Shown: positions 43,954 to 52,829 of the stretch, piece after piece | Layout: the number at the start of each line of letters is the position of its first letter | Numbering within the stretch: the first letter of the stretch is position 1 | DNA from: Treponema sp. | GTDB lineage: Bacteria > Spirochaetota > Spirochaetia > Treponematales > Treponemataceae | Direction: 5' to 3' | Assembly: GCA_022510865.1 (NCBI GenBank) | Contig: JAFLSQ010000006.1 | Span: forward strand, 1-64,000 | DNA length: 64,000 nucleotides | Notes under the pieces: generated by a model | Database searches by the model: none | Seen by the model: only the letters and a program-made list of their open reading frames with translations | What the model was told of the DNA's origin: nothing | Position numbers and translations under genes: made by a program

Positions 43954-45762
43954 TCACCTACTTTCCAGGCTCTGAATCTGCCTGTCCAAATTCATTTTTT
44001 CCTCCAGAAGCTGATTGAGCTGCCTCTGATCCTCCTGGGTCACAACATCATACCGCTTGATTCTCTGCACAAGCGCATTTCTCTGGGCATCAAGTCTGTT
44101 TCTCTTCACATATTTTATGGTGTCCTGAACTACGGCACCAGCTGTATTCCCTTGGTAAACTCCAGATGAAATGTCCTCTGTGATAAGACGGGCGAATTCC
44201 TGCTCACCGCAGCGGGCAAGAATATCTTTTATTGTGAGCGTTCCTGAATCATAGCACTCTGCCAGAATAGCGAACAACTTTCTGGCTCCGGGATTGATAA
44301 AATCGGATTCCTCCAACTCATCACGCATCATCTTGAACTGGTCTAAATCTGAGGTAACTGCGATAAGTCCGCGCAATTCTGCGTCCACCTTAATCTGCGT
44401 CCCTTGTCCTGTCTGATTATTGTTTAGCCGGGTGTCTGTGCGTTCTTGGGCTTGTCTCCGATTGTCAAAATCCCTTTTTACAGCCTCCGGTCTTAGATTG
44501 AATGTCTGGCTTAACTGATCCAGACACGACTCCTTCTGAATATCCGACTGGAGCGCGTCAACATACTGAAAATATTCTAGGGCTGCCTTGGCTTTTCCCT
44601 CAGGAATATCAACAGGATATTTTTCCCCTAGCCTAGTCAGAAGATAGTCACTATCTAATATAGCATTTTTTACCTGCGCAGTCAAGGTTTCTTTTCCAAA
44701 ATTCAGCATAATTTCAGCAGGATCTTTTCCGCCTCTAAGTCTGATGACCTTCACGGTCAGGTTCTGCCGCCGGCACATCAGAATCGCGCGGAGCGTGGCG
44801 TTCTGGCCGGCCTCATCAGAATCAAAGGAAAGGTAGACCGTCTCCACGAACCCGCGGATCATCCTCACCTGCTCGTCCGTGAGAGCTGTTCCGAGCGGAG
44901 CGACCGCATACTCAATCCCGCACTGATGGTACGCGATGCAGTCCATGTAGCCCTCGCAGAAAATCACCGATTTTGTCTCACGCATGGCTTTCTTCGCGAA
45001 ATTCATTGCAAAAAGCGTCTCTTTTTTCCTGAACTGAACCAAATCTCCGGAATTCAGGTATTTCCTGTCGTCCGCGCCCTGCGGATGAAGAATCCTGCCG
45101 CCGAAAGCGACTACCTTGCCGTTGCGGTTAAAAATCGGGAACATCAGGCGGTCGGAGAAAAACGCCACATCCGGATACTTCCTGCTGAAAAGCCCGGACT
45201 TAGCGAGGAAATCATCGCTGAAATTCTTTTTTCTGAGGAAAGTTTTCAGCCACCTGCGGTCCGCCGGCGAGTATCCCAGGCGGAATTTCCGGATTATCTC
45301 CGGTGTGATTCCCCTGCCGGTTATGTAATCAAGCGCGGATTTTCCCTGCTCGGTCTCAAGGAGAATGTAATGGAACATTGAGGCGGTGCGCTCGTAAAGC
45401 TCGATGTACCGCTCAATCTCATCGCTCCTGTTGTAGTCTGCCGGAGGCCTCTGCCCGTCCTTGAACCTGACCTCAATCCCGCCGCGCTTGGCAAGCGAAG
45501 TGACCACATCGACGAAGCCGGTCTTCTCCATCTCCATCACAAAAGTGATTACATTCCCGCCCTTGTGACAGCCGAAGCAGTGGAAGAATTTGTTGTCGCC
45601 GTCCACGTGAAATGACGGCGTTTTCTCCCCGTGGAAAGGACAGCAGCCCCACCAGTCGTTTCCTCCGCGCCGCTCAAGGCGCGTGTACTCGCCGACCACG
45701 GACACAATATCCGTCGCAGAGAGAACCGCGTCAACTGTATCATCAGAGAGATAGCCCGCCAC
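43954..45762 (-). CDS. dnaG: DNA primase DnaG
   Basis: DnaG synthesises RNA primers at the fork and interacts with DnaB. The N-terminal CHC2 zinc finger is [15 protein letters not shown]...HCFGC (about residues 40-64). The catalytic TOPRIM core includes [16 protein letters not shown] (about 268) and [12 protein letters not shown] (about 312). The C-terminal helical DnaB-interaction region ends the 602 residues. The start codon is GTG, with no strong Shine-Dalgarno, 3 bases after the mltG stop; translation is probably coupled. It lies between mltG and rpoD. Confidence 0.95.
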   Translation of the reverse strand: MAGYLSDDTVDAVLSATDIVSVVGEYTRLERRGGNDWWGCCPFHGEKTPSFHVDGDNKFFHCFGCHKGGNVITFVMEMEKTGFVDVVTSLAKRGGIEVRFKDGQRPPADYNRSDEIERYIELYERTASMFHYILLETEQGKSALDYITGRGITPEIIRKFRLGYSPADRRWLKTFLRKKNFSDDFLAKSGLFSRKYPDVAFFSDRLMFPIFNRNGKVVAFGGRILHPQGADDRKYLNSGDLVQFRKKETLFAMNFAKKAMRETKSVIFCEGYMDCIAYHQCGIEYAVAPLGTALTDEQVRMIRGFVETVYLSFDSDEAGQNATLRAILMCRRQNLTVKVIRLRGGKDPAEIMLNFGKETLTAQVKNAILDSDYLLTRLGEKYPVDIPEGKAKAALEYFQYVDALQSDIQKESCLDQLSQTFNLRPEAVKRDFDNRRQAQERTDTRLNNNQTGQGTQIKVDAELRGLIAVTSDLDQFKMMRDELEESDFINPGARKLFAILAECYDSGTLTIKDILARCGEQEFARLITEDISSGVYQGNTAGAVVQDTIKYVKRNRLDAQRNALVQRIKRYDVVTQEDQRQLNQLLEEKMNLDRQIQSLESR

Positions 45763-45765
45763 TTT

Positions 45766-46875
45766 CTAGTTTCCCGCGGCCTTTTTTGTGTAGACTCTGT
45801 TAATCTTGTGCTCCTCAAAAGTTGATGTGAACACGTGCCGCCCTTCCGCAGGATTTATGACCTGGAAAAAATAATAATTCGTGCCCGGCGTGTTTGTCGC
45901 GGCATCAAGCGCAATCAGCCCGGGGTTCGAGATTGGTCCCGGAGGAAGCCCCGCCCATTTGTACGTGTTGTACGGGCTGTTTATCTGAGTGTCGGAAATC
46001 AGAATCACATCAGGATGAGGCTTGCCCTGAATCTCGGTGATGATGTACTCAATCGTGGCGCAGGAATACAAACCGATGTTGTCCGCCAGCCTGTTCTTGA
46101 ACACGCTCGCAATCAGCGGGGCCTCGTCATCAACACGGTACTCGCGCTCCACGATTGAGGCGAGCGTGACGGTCTCAAAAAGCTCGTCCGCGGATTTCCC
46201 GCCAAGATTCTGCACCTGTGCGGTTTTCCTGAAAAAATTGTCCACCATGATTCTCACGACGCTCTCCGCGCTCATACCGAAATTAAGGTAGTATGTGTCC
46301 GGGAAAAGAAAGCCCTCGCAGGTCCTTATTTTTCCCTCGTCAAAAAGCCCGCGCAAAGGATAACCGGAGAAAACCTCGGGATTCCTGCATGCGGCAATAA
46401 AATCCTCTTTCGGGCAGATTTGGGCGGACTCCATCACCGCGGCGATTTTCGAGATGGTCAGCCCCTCCAGAACAGAGACTTTGATGTACTCGGTCTCGCC
46501 CTCGGCGAACATCCGGATTATCTCCACGGAAGAAAGCCTGCCGCTCAGAAGATACACGCCGCTTCTGAGGGCGAACGAGCGGATCGCAGGCTCGGACGGA
46601 AAAAGCACGCGCAGAGCCTTGGGATAGCGCGCGGCATAATAAAAGAGCCTCGCATTTTTTATTATGCCCTCCTCCGCGAGAGCCTCCGAGACCGCGTACA
46701 AGGAAGTTCCGTAAGGAATCTCAAAGCGGATTGTCTCGCCGGAAGAGCCGTCAGGAGCGGATTTCTGAACCGGAAGAAACTGGCTTCGCAGGAAAACAAA
46801 GGCAGCGGCGCAAAGAAGCGCGGCAATCACAAGGGCAAGAGAAAAAATCCTCAGGACTTTTTTAATGGTTTTCAT
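45766..46875 (-). CDS. mltG: Endolytic murein transglycosylase MltG (YceG-like)
   Basis: It cleaves nascent glycan strands at the inner membrane and may set strand length. A single N-terminal membrane helix (about 8-28) is followed by a LysM-like region and the YceG domain. The catalytic Glu lies in TLASIVEREYRVDDEAPL (about 235). NTYKWAGLPPGPISNPG and TNYYFFQVINPAEGRHVF, shortened here, are also characteristic. The length is 369. Its start overlaps the small upstream ORF by 4 bases (ATGA). It sits in the operon leading to dnaG and rpoD. Confidence 0.92.
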   Translation of the reverse strand: MKTIKKVLRIFSLALVIAALLCAAAFVFLRSQFLPVQKSAPDGSSGETIRFEIPYGTSLYAVSEALAEEGIIKNARLFYYAARYPKALRVLFPSEPAIRSFALRSGVYLLSGRLSSVEIIRMFAEGETEYIKVSVLEGLTISKIAAVMESAQICPKEDFIAACRNPEVFSGYPLRGLFDEGKIRTCEGFLFPDTYYLNFGMSAESVVRIMVDNFFRKTAQVQNLGGKSADELFETVTLASIVEREYRVDDEAPLIASVFKNRLADNIGLYSCATIEYIITEIQGKPHPDVILISDTQINSPYNTYKWAGLPPGPISNPGLIALDAATNTPGTNYYFFQVINPAEGRHVFTSTFEEHKINRVYTKKAAGN

Positions 46876-47060
46876 GAATAGAATCTTTTAACCTCTTCCA
46901 ATGTAAGCGATTTATAGACCGTGTCCTCCAGAGCGCGGCAAAAATCATCCAGCCCCTCCGGAAGCTCCTCCTGCTTTTTCCTGAGGAATTTCGCGAGCAA
47001 AAAAAGCTCCTGCTTTGAGAACGAGTAAGTCAGGCCATCATCATCAACCGTGCCGCTCAT
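46872..47060 (-). CDS. Small unknown protein between MBL hydrolase and mltG
   Basis: The 62 residues begin MSGTVDDDGLTYSFSKQEL, are mostly helical in appearance and carry no recognised motif (LLAKFLRKKQEELPEGLDD, then LTLEEVKRFYS). It is judged real because it overlaps both neighbours by 4 bases (ATGA-type couplings) inside a compact operon and uses codons like theirs. It is cytoplasmic by composition. Function unknown. Confidence 0.7.
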   Translation of the reverse strand: MSGTVDDDGLTYSFSKQELFLLAKFLRKKQEELPEGLDDFCRALEDTVYKSLTLEEVKRFYS

Positions 47061-47992
47061 AGCTCTATCTCCAGCGATTCCCTTGCCAGCTGAATATCCA
47101 CATCAGAATGCTCGATGTAGCGCGCGTACCACCTTGCGGCCTGCAAAATTGAATTCAGTTTCTTGTCGTCGTAAGTCGGCTCGTGGTGAAACAGGTACAT
47201 TTTCTTTATTTTCCAGAAAATCGCGAAATCGACGGCATAGCAGAACGCCGAGTGCCCCCAGTTCTCCTTGCGGTATGATTCCTCAACCGTGTACTGCGAG
47301 TCAATCACAATCACATCCGCGCCGCTGAAAACCCTCTCCGCCTCGGGCGAGTGCACAAAATCAGTCGCCTTCAGCTCCACATCGGTGGCATAGACGAATT
47401 TCGCGCCGTTATGCTCGAACGAGAAACTGTGCGAGACACCCGGATGAGACATCGCGCAGGCGTTCACAATCACGTCATTTATATTGAACTGCTTCCCCGC
47501 CTGAATCTGATGAAAATTGAAACGCTTTGTGAGAGAATCGAAAGGAACCGGATAGAACGGCTGGGACATCTGCCTCTCAAGGAAAGCCCGCGTGTCACCG
47601 GCCGCGGAATAGACATCAAAAACAGCGTCGGAATTGTAGGCCGCGTCAAAGAACGGAAGCCCCTGAATATGATCCCAGTGAAAATGCGACAGCACAAGAT
47701 GATAGTGATTGCCCAGAGGTCTGTGCCCGCACTTTCCCAGCACCCGGATTCCGGTCCCCGCGTCAAGGATTATCTCGGTGTCGCCCGCCTGAAGCTCCAC
47801 GCAAGAGGTGTTCCCGCCCGTAGTTCCAAAAATCCACGTCGGGAGGGATGAAACGAACTTTGCCCTTGATTCCGCTGAGTCCAAATCTGACGGAGTTACG
47901 CGCTGTATTGCCGCCATTATCTTAGACTGAACCTGCTCAGGCGTCAGCGGCGATGGCAGAGAACCGCGGACTCCCCAAAATCGAATTTTCAC
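47057..47992 (-). CDS. MBL-fold metallo-hydrolase
   Basis: A metallo-beta-lactamase-fold hydrolase with two likely metal sites: SHFHWDHIQGLPFF (HxHxDH, about residue 104), further His ligands in AMSHPGVSHSF and the Asp/His of VIDSQYTVEE and LFHHEPTYDDKK. The start MKIRFWGVRGSLPSP is typical of the YycJ/cyclic-nucleotide phosphodiesterase-like group of about 310 residues. The substrate is unknown. The start codon is GTG, with GAGGGG upstream. It heads the mltG-dnaG-rpoD operon behind a strong promoter. Confidence 0.88.
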   Translation of the reverse strand: MKIRFWGVRGSLPSPLTPEQVQSKIMAAIQRVTPSDLDSAESRAKFVSSLPTWIFGTTGGNTSCVELQAGDTEIILDAGTGIRVLGKCGHRPLGNHYHLVLSHFHWDHIQGLPFFDAAYNSDAVFDVYSAAGDTRAFLERQMSQPFYPVPFDSLTKRFNFHQIQAGKQFNINDVIVNACAMSHPGVSHSFSFEHNGAKFVYATDVELKATDFVHSPEAERVFSGADVIVIDSQYTVEESYRKENWGHSAFCYAVDFAIFWKIKKMYLFHHEPTYDDKKLNSILQAARWYARYIEHSDVDIQLARESLEIEL

Positions 47993-48024
47993 TGAATCCC
48001 CTCTTACGTTTCTCGTGTCCTATA

Positions 48025-48053
48025 AATTTAAAGCATAGATAAGAAAATGTCAA
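48025..48053 (-). promoter_or_regulatory. Promoter of the MBL-mltG-dnaG-rpoD operon
   Basis: On the minus strand a perfect TTGACA and TAAATT are 17 bases apart, with about 30 bases of leader before the GTG start. No other comparable promoter is seen before rpoD, so this probably feeds the whole operon. Confidence 0.7.
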
Positions 48054-48079
48054 AGCAATTATTGCCAATTCAATAAAAA

Positions 48080-48100
48080 AGAGCCGGAATGTCCGGCTCT
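48080..48100. terminator. Bidirectional terminator between tRNA-Tyr and the MBL operon
   Basis: AGAGCCGGA pairs perfectly with TCCGGCTCT around ATG, flanked by an A-run on the left and a T-run on the right. It would end the minus-strand tRNA transcript and could work in the other direction too. Confidence 0.8.
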
Positions 48101-48108
48101 TTTTGGTT

Positions 48109-48190
48109 TGGGGAGTTGAGGATTCGAACCTCAGAAGGCGATGCCAACAGATTTACAGTCTGTCCTATTTGACCACTCTAGAAACTCCCC
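48109..48190 (-). tRNA. tRNA-Tyr (anticodon GTA)
   Basis: Read on the minus strand, the acceptor GGGGAGT pairs with ACTCCCC. The anticodon stem-loop is ACAGA-CTGTAAA-TCTGT with GTA. A long variable arm marks a class II tRNA, and the T arm TGAGG-TTCGAAT-CCTCA is canonical. Discriminator A. There is no encoded CCA, so a CCA-adding enzyme is required. It is 82 bases long and starts 4 bases after tRNA-Thr. Confidence 0.95.
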
Positions 48191-48194
48191 GGGA

Positions 48195-48267
48195 AGCTGC
48201 TTGTAGGATTTGGACCCACGACCCCGAGATTACAAATCACGTGCTCTACCAGCTGAGCTAAAGCAGC
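48195..48267 (-). tRNA. tRNA-Thr (anticodon TGT), atypical T-loop
   Basis: It is exactly 73 bases with acceptor GCTGCTT/AAGCAGC, D arm GCTC-AGCTGGTA-GAGC and anticodon loop TTTGTAA (TGT, reads ACA). Two oddities are seen. The anticodon stem CGTGA/TCTCG has a U-U mismatch in the middle. The T-loop is TCCAAAT, placing C at position 55 where U (pseudouridine) is nearly universal. Discriminator U; no encoded CCA. It is co-transcribed with tRNA-Tyr from a strong promoter, so it is probably functional. Confidence 0.88.
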
Positions 48268-48279
48268 GAATGTTCTGAA

Positions 48280-48308
48280 AATATATATTTTCCAAGGCAA
48301 TTAGTCAA
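48280..48308 (-). promoter_or_regulatory. Promoter of the tRNA-Thr/tRNA-Tyr unit
   Basis: On the minus strand TTGACT and TATATT are 17 bases apart, with the predicted start about 6 bases before the tRNA-Thr 5' end. The -35 lies immediately after the glgA stop. Confidence 0.75.
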
Positions 48309-48310
48309 TA

Positions 48311-49930
48311 TCAAATCCTTGATTTTTTAAGAATTTCTTTAAAAAACGGAACATACTTTTTCTGAATCACGTTTTTCCAAAGATACTCGTGATGGACTGA
48401 CGACGCGCCCGCCTTTATCATCCTTGTGATTGCGGACGGCCTCAGCAGTTTCATCGTGATTACCTCAGAAAGCTTTGCGGTCAGCGCGCCGGAGCTGTTT
48501 CCGTCGTACAGGAAGCCGGTCTTTCCGTCAACAATTTTGTTCAGGCCGCCGGTTCTGTGCGCCACGGGAACTGTCCCGAAAGCCTGCGCGATGAAATCCT
48601 CAAGACCGCACGGCTCAAAGAAACTCGGCAGAACGGCAAAGTCCGAGACCGCGGTGACAAGCCGCACAACAGTCTGGTTGTATCCGTTCAGAAAAGCGAT
48701 TTTGCCGGGGAATTTCCTGGCAAGGTCTATAATCTCGTTCTCAAGGAAACTCTCGCCCTGCCCCGCGAGCACGAATCGGACGTTCTGGAAATTCCCCAGG
48801 ATATCAGGAATCGCCTCTGTGAGGACTGAGATTCCTTTCTGACTGGTTATCCTTCCGTGGTAGGCTATGAAAATCTCCTTGGTGAGGTCCGTGGAGCAGT
48901 CAAGATGACCGTATTTTTTGATTCCGAATGAGTCGTAGTTGTTCGTGTTCACGATGTTCTGCACAAGGAATTTCCTGCATTTGAGCTTCCCGTCAAGGTC
49001 GCCAGACTCGGGCGAATACTCAAACGGAAGCCTTGAGCATTCCTTGTCCACGGGATTATATCGGTCAAAATCAAAGCCGTTGGTCATCCCTTTGATTGGA
49101 ATCTGCTTCCTCGCGAAAATGTATGACAGTCCGTCTGTGAGCTGCATATTCGCGGGATCCATCAGCTCGCCGGCATAATGCTCGGATACGGTTGTGAGGT
49201 GCGCGCCGGCACGCGCGGCAATCAGAAACGGCTCCACGTTCGAGCCGTTCATGGAATCCTCCAGAATCTCTGCGTCAAGGCCGGTGTACCATGCCGCCTC
49301 GCCGATGCTTGAGAATTCGTGATGATAGAACGGCCCCGCGTTGTGGATTGTCACCACGCTGACTGTCTTCTTGAACGCCCTGTTCCCGGCGATGTACGCG
49401 GGAAGAACCGCCGTTGAAGCGTCCTGGCAATGAAGAATATCCGGTATGTCAGTGCGAGGCACAAGGTTTCCGTAGGCGCAGACGGCCTTCTGCAAAAGAG
49501 CGTCGAGGTAAAGCGCGTCCGTGTGGCCGGTGCCCTTTATGTGCGCGGAATCGGAGGCCTGCTCGGATTCCGTGTACGTGTAAACAGCCTCTTTCTCGGA
49601 AAAACGCGGATTGTTCACGAGAACGACATCGAATCCGCCTGATGTGCTGATATACCGCGTGAAAATCACGGTCTCTTTTTTTCCGCAGAGAGCGACCTCC
49701 GCGCTCAGGCTCTCTGCCTCACCCGCAGGAACGGCAGGGCTATCGGCCTCATCCGGGCATACGGATTTTTTCTCAAGATTGTCGAAGCTCGTGCATCCGA
49801 ACACCGGGATGAAAAGCGTGACCGCATGCCTAAGCTCGGCGAATTCCTTGCACAGTGAGTAAGTCACGTTCTTGACGCCGCCCGCCTCGGCAATCCCCGC
49901 GCATTCCATGCTAACAACCCAAAGTCTCAT
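48311..49930 (-). CDS. glgA: Glycogen synthase-like glycosyltransferase (GT5)
   Basis: It transfers glucose from ADP- or UDP-glucose to glycogen. The N-terminal GT-B domain begins VVSMECAGIAEAGGVKNVTYSL, shortened to AEAGGVKNV; the usual KTGGLGDV loop is thus modified. VVTIHNAGPFYH (about 193) and YHGRITSQKGISVL (about 362) follow, then the acceptor/donor motif FFEPCGLEDFIAQAFGTVP and RTGGLNKIVDG (about 450-480). The length is 539. It follows the chorismate-mutase gene by 17 bases; GGTGAG is a plausible ribosome-binding site. The altered first loop makes donor preference uncertain. Confidence 0.87.
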   Translation of the reverse strand: MRLWVVSMECAGIAEAGGVKNVTYSLCKEFAELRHAVTLFIPVFGCTSFDNLEKKSVCPDEADSPAVPAGEAESLSAEVALCGKKETVIFTRYISTSGGFDVVLVNNPRFSEKEAVYTYTESEQASDSAHIKGTGHTDALYLDALLQKAVCAYGNLVPRTDIPDILHCQDASTAVLPAYIAGNRAFKKTVSVVTIHNAGPFYHHEFSSIGEAAWYTGLDAEILEDSMNGSNVEPFLIAARAGAHLTTVSEHYAGELMDPANMQLTDGLSYIFARKQIPIKGMTNGFDFDRYNPVDKECSRLPFEYSPESGDLDGKLKCRKFLVQNIVNTNNYDSFGIKKYGHLDCSTDLTKEIFIAYHGRITSQKGISVLTEAIPDILGNFQNVRFVLAGQGESFLENEIIDLARKFPGKIAFLNGYNQTVVRLVTAVSDFAVLPSFFEPCGLEDFIAQAFGTVPVAHRTGGLNKIVDGKTGFLYDGNSSGALTAKLSEVITMKLLRPSAITRMIKAGASSVHHEYLWKNVIQKKYVPFFKEILKKSRI

Positions 49931-49947
49931 AGTCTCACCATCACCTG

Positions 49948-50322
49948 TTATTTGCCTACAAAATCAGGACGAAGCCTTTCCGCCCCGTTTATGTAGATGT
50001 TCTTTATCACAGCAAACTGCTCCATGTATGTGTGGACCAGAACCCGCACGACAAAAGGAAGCGCGCCGTCAATGTCCGCCTCCTGTGTGCAGAACAGCGC
50101 GATGTCAGAGACGTTTATTCTGACGTTACCTTTCCGCAGCGCGGTGGCCGGATTGAGCGAGGTTATGTCGCTTGTCACCGAAAACTGGATTGAGATGATG
50201 TCCTCCGCGTTAAGACTGTTCTGCAAGACAATCTCATTGAACATCATGCACACGCAGTCCGTTATGCTGTCCTTCGTGTTCTCGCAGCAAGTCGCGCCGC
50301 GGATTGCCCTAACTCTCTTCAT
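49948..50322 (-). CDS. aroH: AroH-type chorismate mutase
   Basis: It converts chorismate to prephenate for Phe/Tyr synthesis. It matches the trimeric AroH class by eye. IRGAT near the start gives the first active-site Arg, NPATALRKG gives the second, FCTQEADIDGAL has the Cys and Glu, VVRVLV gives another Arg, and IYINGAERLRPD supplies Tyr and Arg. All the catalytic residues that I recall from B. subtilis AroH are present. The start at 50322 (MKRVRAIRG) has AGGAG 8 bases upstream and overlaps the preceding gene by 14 bases. The ORF-track start is 49 residues too long. The length is 124. Confidence 0.88.
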   Translation of the reverse strand: MKRVRAIRGATCCENTKDSITDCVCMMFNEIVLQNSLNAEDIISIQFSVTSDITSLNPATALRKGNVRINVSDIALFCTQEADIDGALPFVVRVLVHTYMEQFAVIKNIYINGAERLRPDFVGK

Positions 50323-50950
50323 TTTCGGCACTCTCCTGCTCATAGAATAAATGTGTCCTGTATCTGCGGTAAAGCTCAAAATCAGGAAGTTTTGATGATG
50401 TGAGGGCGAACACCGTAAGCTCAAGCTCGGGAAAATCCTCATACATCCTGATGACTCTGAGCAAGTCATCGCGCCTTACGGACTCAGGCCTGAAATCCTG
50501 ATTCTCCGACGCTTTCTTAAGATAATAATCCGCCGCAAGCTGCGAGACGGTCTTTGCCGCCTGCTCCATGTACGAGCGCAGGTCATCGCTGTCGGTCACG
50601 CGGTTAAGTTTCACAAGCCGCACAAGGTTCTCAGGCGAGACTGTGAGCGAGACCGCGAAAGTGAAGCTGTACGAGCCGTAAGCGCCCCCGGCCGAAAGCT
50701 CGCCGGCAACGCTCTCCGTCACATTCAGCGGCTTTATCGAGAAAGTCCTGAGCGTGGCGTTGCCCGGAACAAGGAACTGCCAGTGCCAGGAGAAAACCCC
50801 GTTCTCAACCGGAACCTCGCTCACGCCGCTCGTCTTTGAGATGACCACACCGACATTTTCTGCCTTTACTTTAAACTGCGTCCATCCGATAAAAAAAACA
50901 ACTGCGGAAAGCGGAATGAGGATGAGCATAGCGATTGCAAATTTTCTCAT
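50309..50950 (-). CDS. Membrane-anchored band-7 (SPFH)-like protein
   Basis: An N-terminal membrane helix (MRKFAIAMLILIPLSAVVFFI) is followed by a segment resembling the start of a band-7/SPFH domain (VKAENVGVVISKTSGVSEV, then NGVFSWHWQFLVPGNATLRT). A helical part from about 120 contains SYMEQAAKTVSQLAADYY, and the tail is acidic (YEQESAENEES). At 213 residues it is shorter than flotillin or stomatin. The role is unknown; SPFH proteins organise membrane microdomains. A promoter ends 8 bases before the ATG and no Shine-Dalgarno is seen. It is co-transcribed with aroH and glgA. Confidence 0.6.
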   Translation of the reverse strand: MRKFAIAMLILIPLSAVVFFIGWTQFKVKAENVGVVISKTSGVSEVPVENGVFSWHWQFLVPGNATLRTFSIKPLNVTESVAGELSAGGAYGSYSFTFAVSLTVSPENLVRLVKLNRVTDSDDLRSYMEQAAKTVSQLAADYYLKKASENQDFRPESVRRDDLLRVIRMYEDFPELELTVFALTSSKLPDFELYRRYRTHLFYEQESAENEES

Positions 50951-50958
50951 GGACTAAT

Positions 50959-50988
50959 AGTATATCAGCAGAATTCACGATTCATCAA
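50959..50988 (-). promoter_or_regulatory. Promoter abutting the band-7-like gene start
   Basis: On the minus strand TTGATG and TATACT are 18 bases apart, and the -10 ends 8 bases before the ATG. It overlaps the leader of the divergent membrane-protein gene. Confidence 0.5.
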
Positions 50989-50991
50989 GTA

Positions 50992-51366
50992 ATGATAAAA
51001 AAATTTTTAAAAAACACAGGCTCCAGATTCTCGAACTCGCTGACTTACAAAGTCACCATGACAATCAACTGGATTTTCGTGGTTTTCTGCGTCCTGCTCC
51101 TCATCCTGTACATCATCGGGAACTACCAGAATTTCCAGGACAGGAGCCAGCAGATAATCCTGTCCGCGCTGTCATACGCATCGGTTTTCTCCGCCCTGCT
51201 CTCGCTCGTGCTTCTGATTGAGAGCATCGTGAAGATTTTCACGGAGAGGCACAAGATTCAGAGCGCGGTCAACGCCATCCTGCTGGCAATCGCAATAGTT
51301 TTCTGCGTCTCCAGCACGGCAATAGCGGGAATAATCGGATTTCTATCACTGGGGATTTCACAATGA
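50992..51366 (+). CDS. Small membrane protein, unknown
   Basis: Not recognised. There are 124 residues with a basic N-terminus (MIKKFLKNTGSRF) and about three hydrophobic helices near 22-42, 55-78 and 93-118. There is no motif and no signal for export. I start at 50992 because the longer ORF-track start overlaps the divergent gene. Its stop overlaps the cca start (ATGA), so it is translationally linked to the nucleotidyltransferase; the functional meaning is unclear. Confidence 0.65.
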   Translation: MIKKFLKNTGSRFSNSLTYKVTMTINWIFVVFCVLLLILYIIGNYQNFQDRSQQIILSALSYASVFSALLSLVLLIESIVKIFTERHKIQSAVNAILLAIAIVFCVSSTAIAGIIGFLSLGISQ

Positions 51367-52829
51367 CAAAATCAAAGATTCACATTCCGGAGACTCTCAG
51401 AAAATTCAATGCGATTTTTGAGGCCCGCAACTTCAAGGCATATCTTGTAGGCGGCGCGGTGCGCGATATTTTTCTTGGCAAAACGCCGTCCGACTGGGAT
51501 GTTGCCACGAACGCGACTCCGCAGGACGTGATGTCCATGTTCAGGTTCGTCGTTCCCACCGGAATCGAGCACGGCACTGTCACAGTCCATTTCATGCACG
51601 AGGAGATTGAGGTGACGACCTTCAGGACCGAGAGCGGATATTCTGATGGCCGCAGACCGGACAGCGTGAACTACGCCGCCACAATCGAGGAGGATTTGTC
51701 ACGGCGCGACTTCACGATGAACGCAATCGCGGTGAGCCTTGCGGACGGCTCTGTGACAGACCCTTACGGCGGCCGCGCGGATATAAAAAACAGGATTATC
51801 AGGACAGTCGGGTGCGCTCACGAGCGTTTCATGGAGGACGGGCTCCGTCCTATAAGAGCCGTAAGATTCTCGGGAAGCCTCGGTTTTAGTATAGAAAAGT
51901 TGACATATAAAGAACTTTTCAACAGCGATGTCCAGCAAAAAACCGCCTCAATCTCGTCGGAACGCTTCCGGGACGAGCTTGAGAAAATAATCATAACCGC
52001 AAAGCCGTCGGCAAGCCTTGGAATTCTTGAGGAGACGGGAATCCTCTGGCTTTTCATCCCGGAATTCCGGGCTTGCAGGGGGTGCGTACAGGCAGACCGC
52101 CGGGCGTTCCACAAATTCGATGTGCTTGACCATCTTTTTTATTCGTGCGACGGCGCAGCAAAAATCACGGAGCAAAATGACAGGAAATCAAAGCTGATAA
52201 TCCGCCTGGCAGCCCTCTTCCACGACATCGGGAAACCGGAAGTCCGGAAAATCGTCTTGCAGGATGTCATGGACGAGAGCGGCGTCAAAAAATCCGCCGA
52301 GACAATCACTTTCTACAATCACGAGAGCGCGGGCGAGAGAATCACCGGAAAACTGATGGCCCGCCTGAAATTCTCCAACGAGATGACCGGCGCGGTGTGC
52401 CATCTTGTGCGGGAGCACATGTTCCATTACGAGAGCGCATGGAGCGATGTCGCGGTGCGCCGCTTCATAATCCGCGTGAGACCTGACTGCATCGATGATT
52501 TGTTTGCCCTGCGTCTGTCCGATATGTTCGGAATGAGAAACGACGACTTGGATTTGCGCGGCAGCGAGCAGGTGCGGCTTCTTGACGAGCTGCGCGGGAG
52601 AATCAGCGCGGTCATGGAAAGCCGGAGCGCGCTCTCGCTAAAGGACCTTGCCGTGAACGGCCGGGATTTAATCGCGATGGGAATTCCGCCCGGAAAAAAA
52701 ATCGGGGTCATTTTGAATGAGCTTATGAGCTGTGTAATTGAGGACCCGCAGATGAACACGAGGGAGAGGCTTCTGGAGGTTGCCAAAAAAATCAGCGGGG
52801 AATATAATAAAATGGATGAGCGCGATTGA
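51363..52829 (+). CDS. cca: CCA-adding tRNA nucleotidyltransferase with HD domain
   Basis: It adds or repairs the 3' CCA of tRNAs. The class II head domain has LVGGAVRDIFLG near residue 28 and the DxD in PSDWDVATNATP. RRDFTMNAIAVSL (about 117) and DGLRPIRAVRFSG follow. A C-terminal HD phosphohydrolase domain is present (HKFDVLDHLFYS near 243; RLAALFHDIGKPE near 278; AVCHLVREHMFHYE). The length is 488. The tRNAs in this window lack encoded CCA, so such an enzyme is needed. It overlaps folC by 14 bases. A second homologue without HD is at 9201. Confidence 0.9.
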   Translation: MTKSKIHIPETLRKFNAIFEARNFKAYLVGGAVRDIFLGKTPSDWDVATNATPQDVMSMFRFVVPTGIEHGTVTVHFMHEEIEVTTFRTESGYSDGRRPDSVNYAATIEEDLSRRDFTMNAIAVSLADGSVTDPYGGRADIKNRIIRTVGCAHERFMEDGLRPIRAVRFSGSLGFSIEKLTYKELFNSDVQQKTASISSERFRDELEKIIITAKPSASLGILEETGILWLFIPEFRACRGCVQADRRAFHKFDVLDHLFYSCDGAAKITEQNDRKSKLIIRLAALFHDIGKPEVRKIVLQDVMDESGVKKSAETITFYNHESAGERITGKLMARLKFSNEMTGAVCHLVREHMFHYESAWSDVAVRRFIIRVRPDCIDDLFALRLSDMFGMRNDDLDLRGSEQVRLLDELRGRISAVMESRSALSLKDLAVNGRDLIAMGIPPGKKIGVILNELMSCVIEDPQMNTRERLLEVAKKISGEYNKMDERD

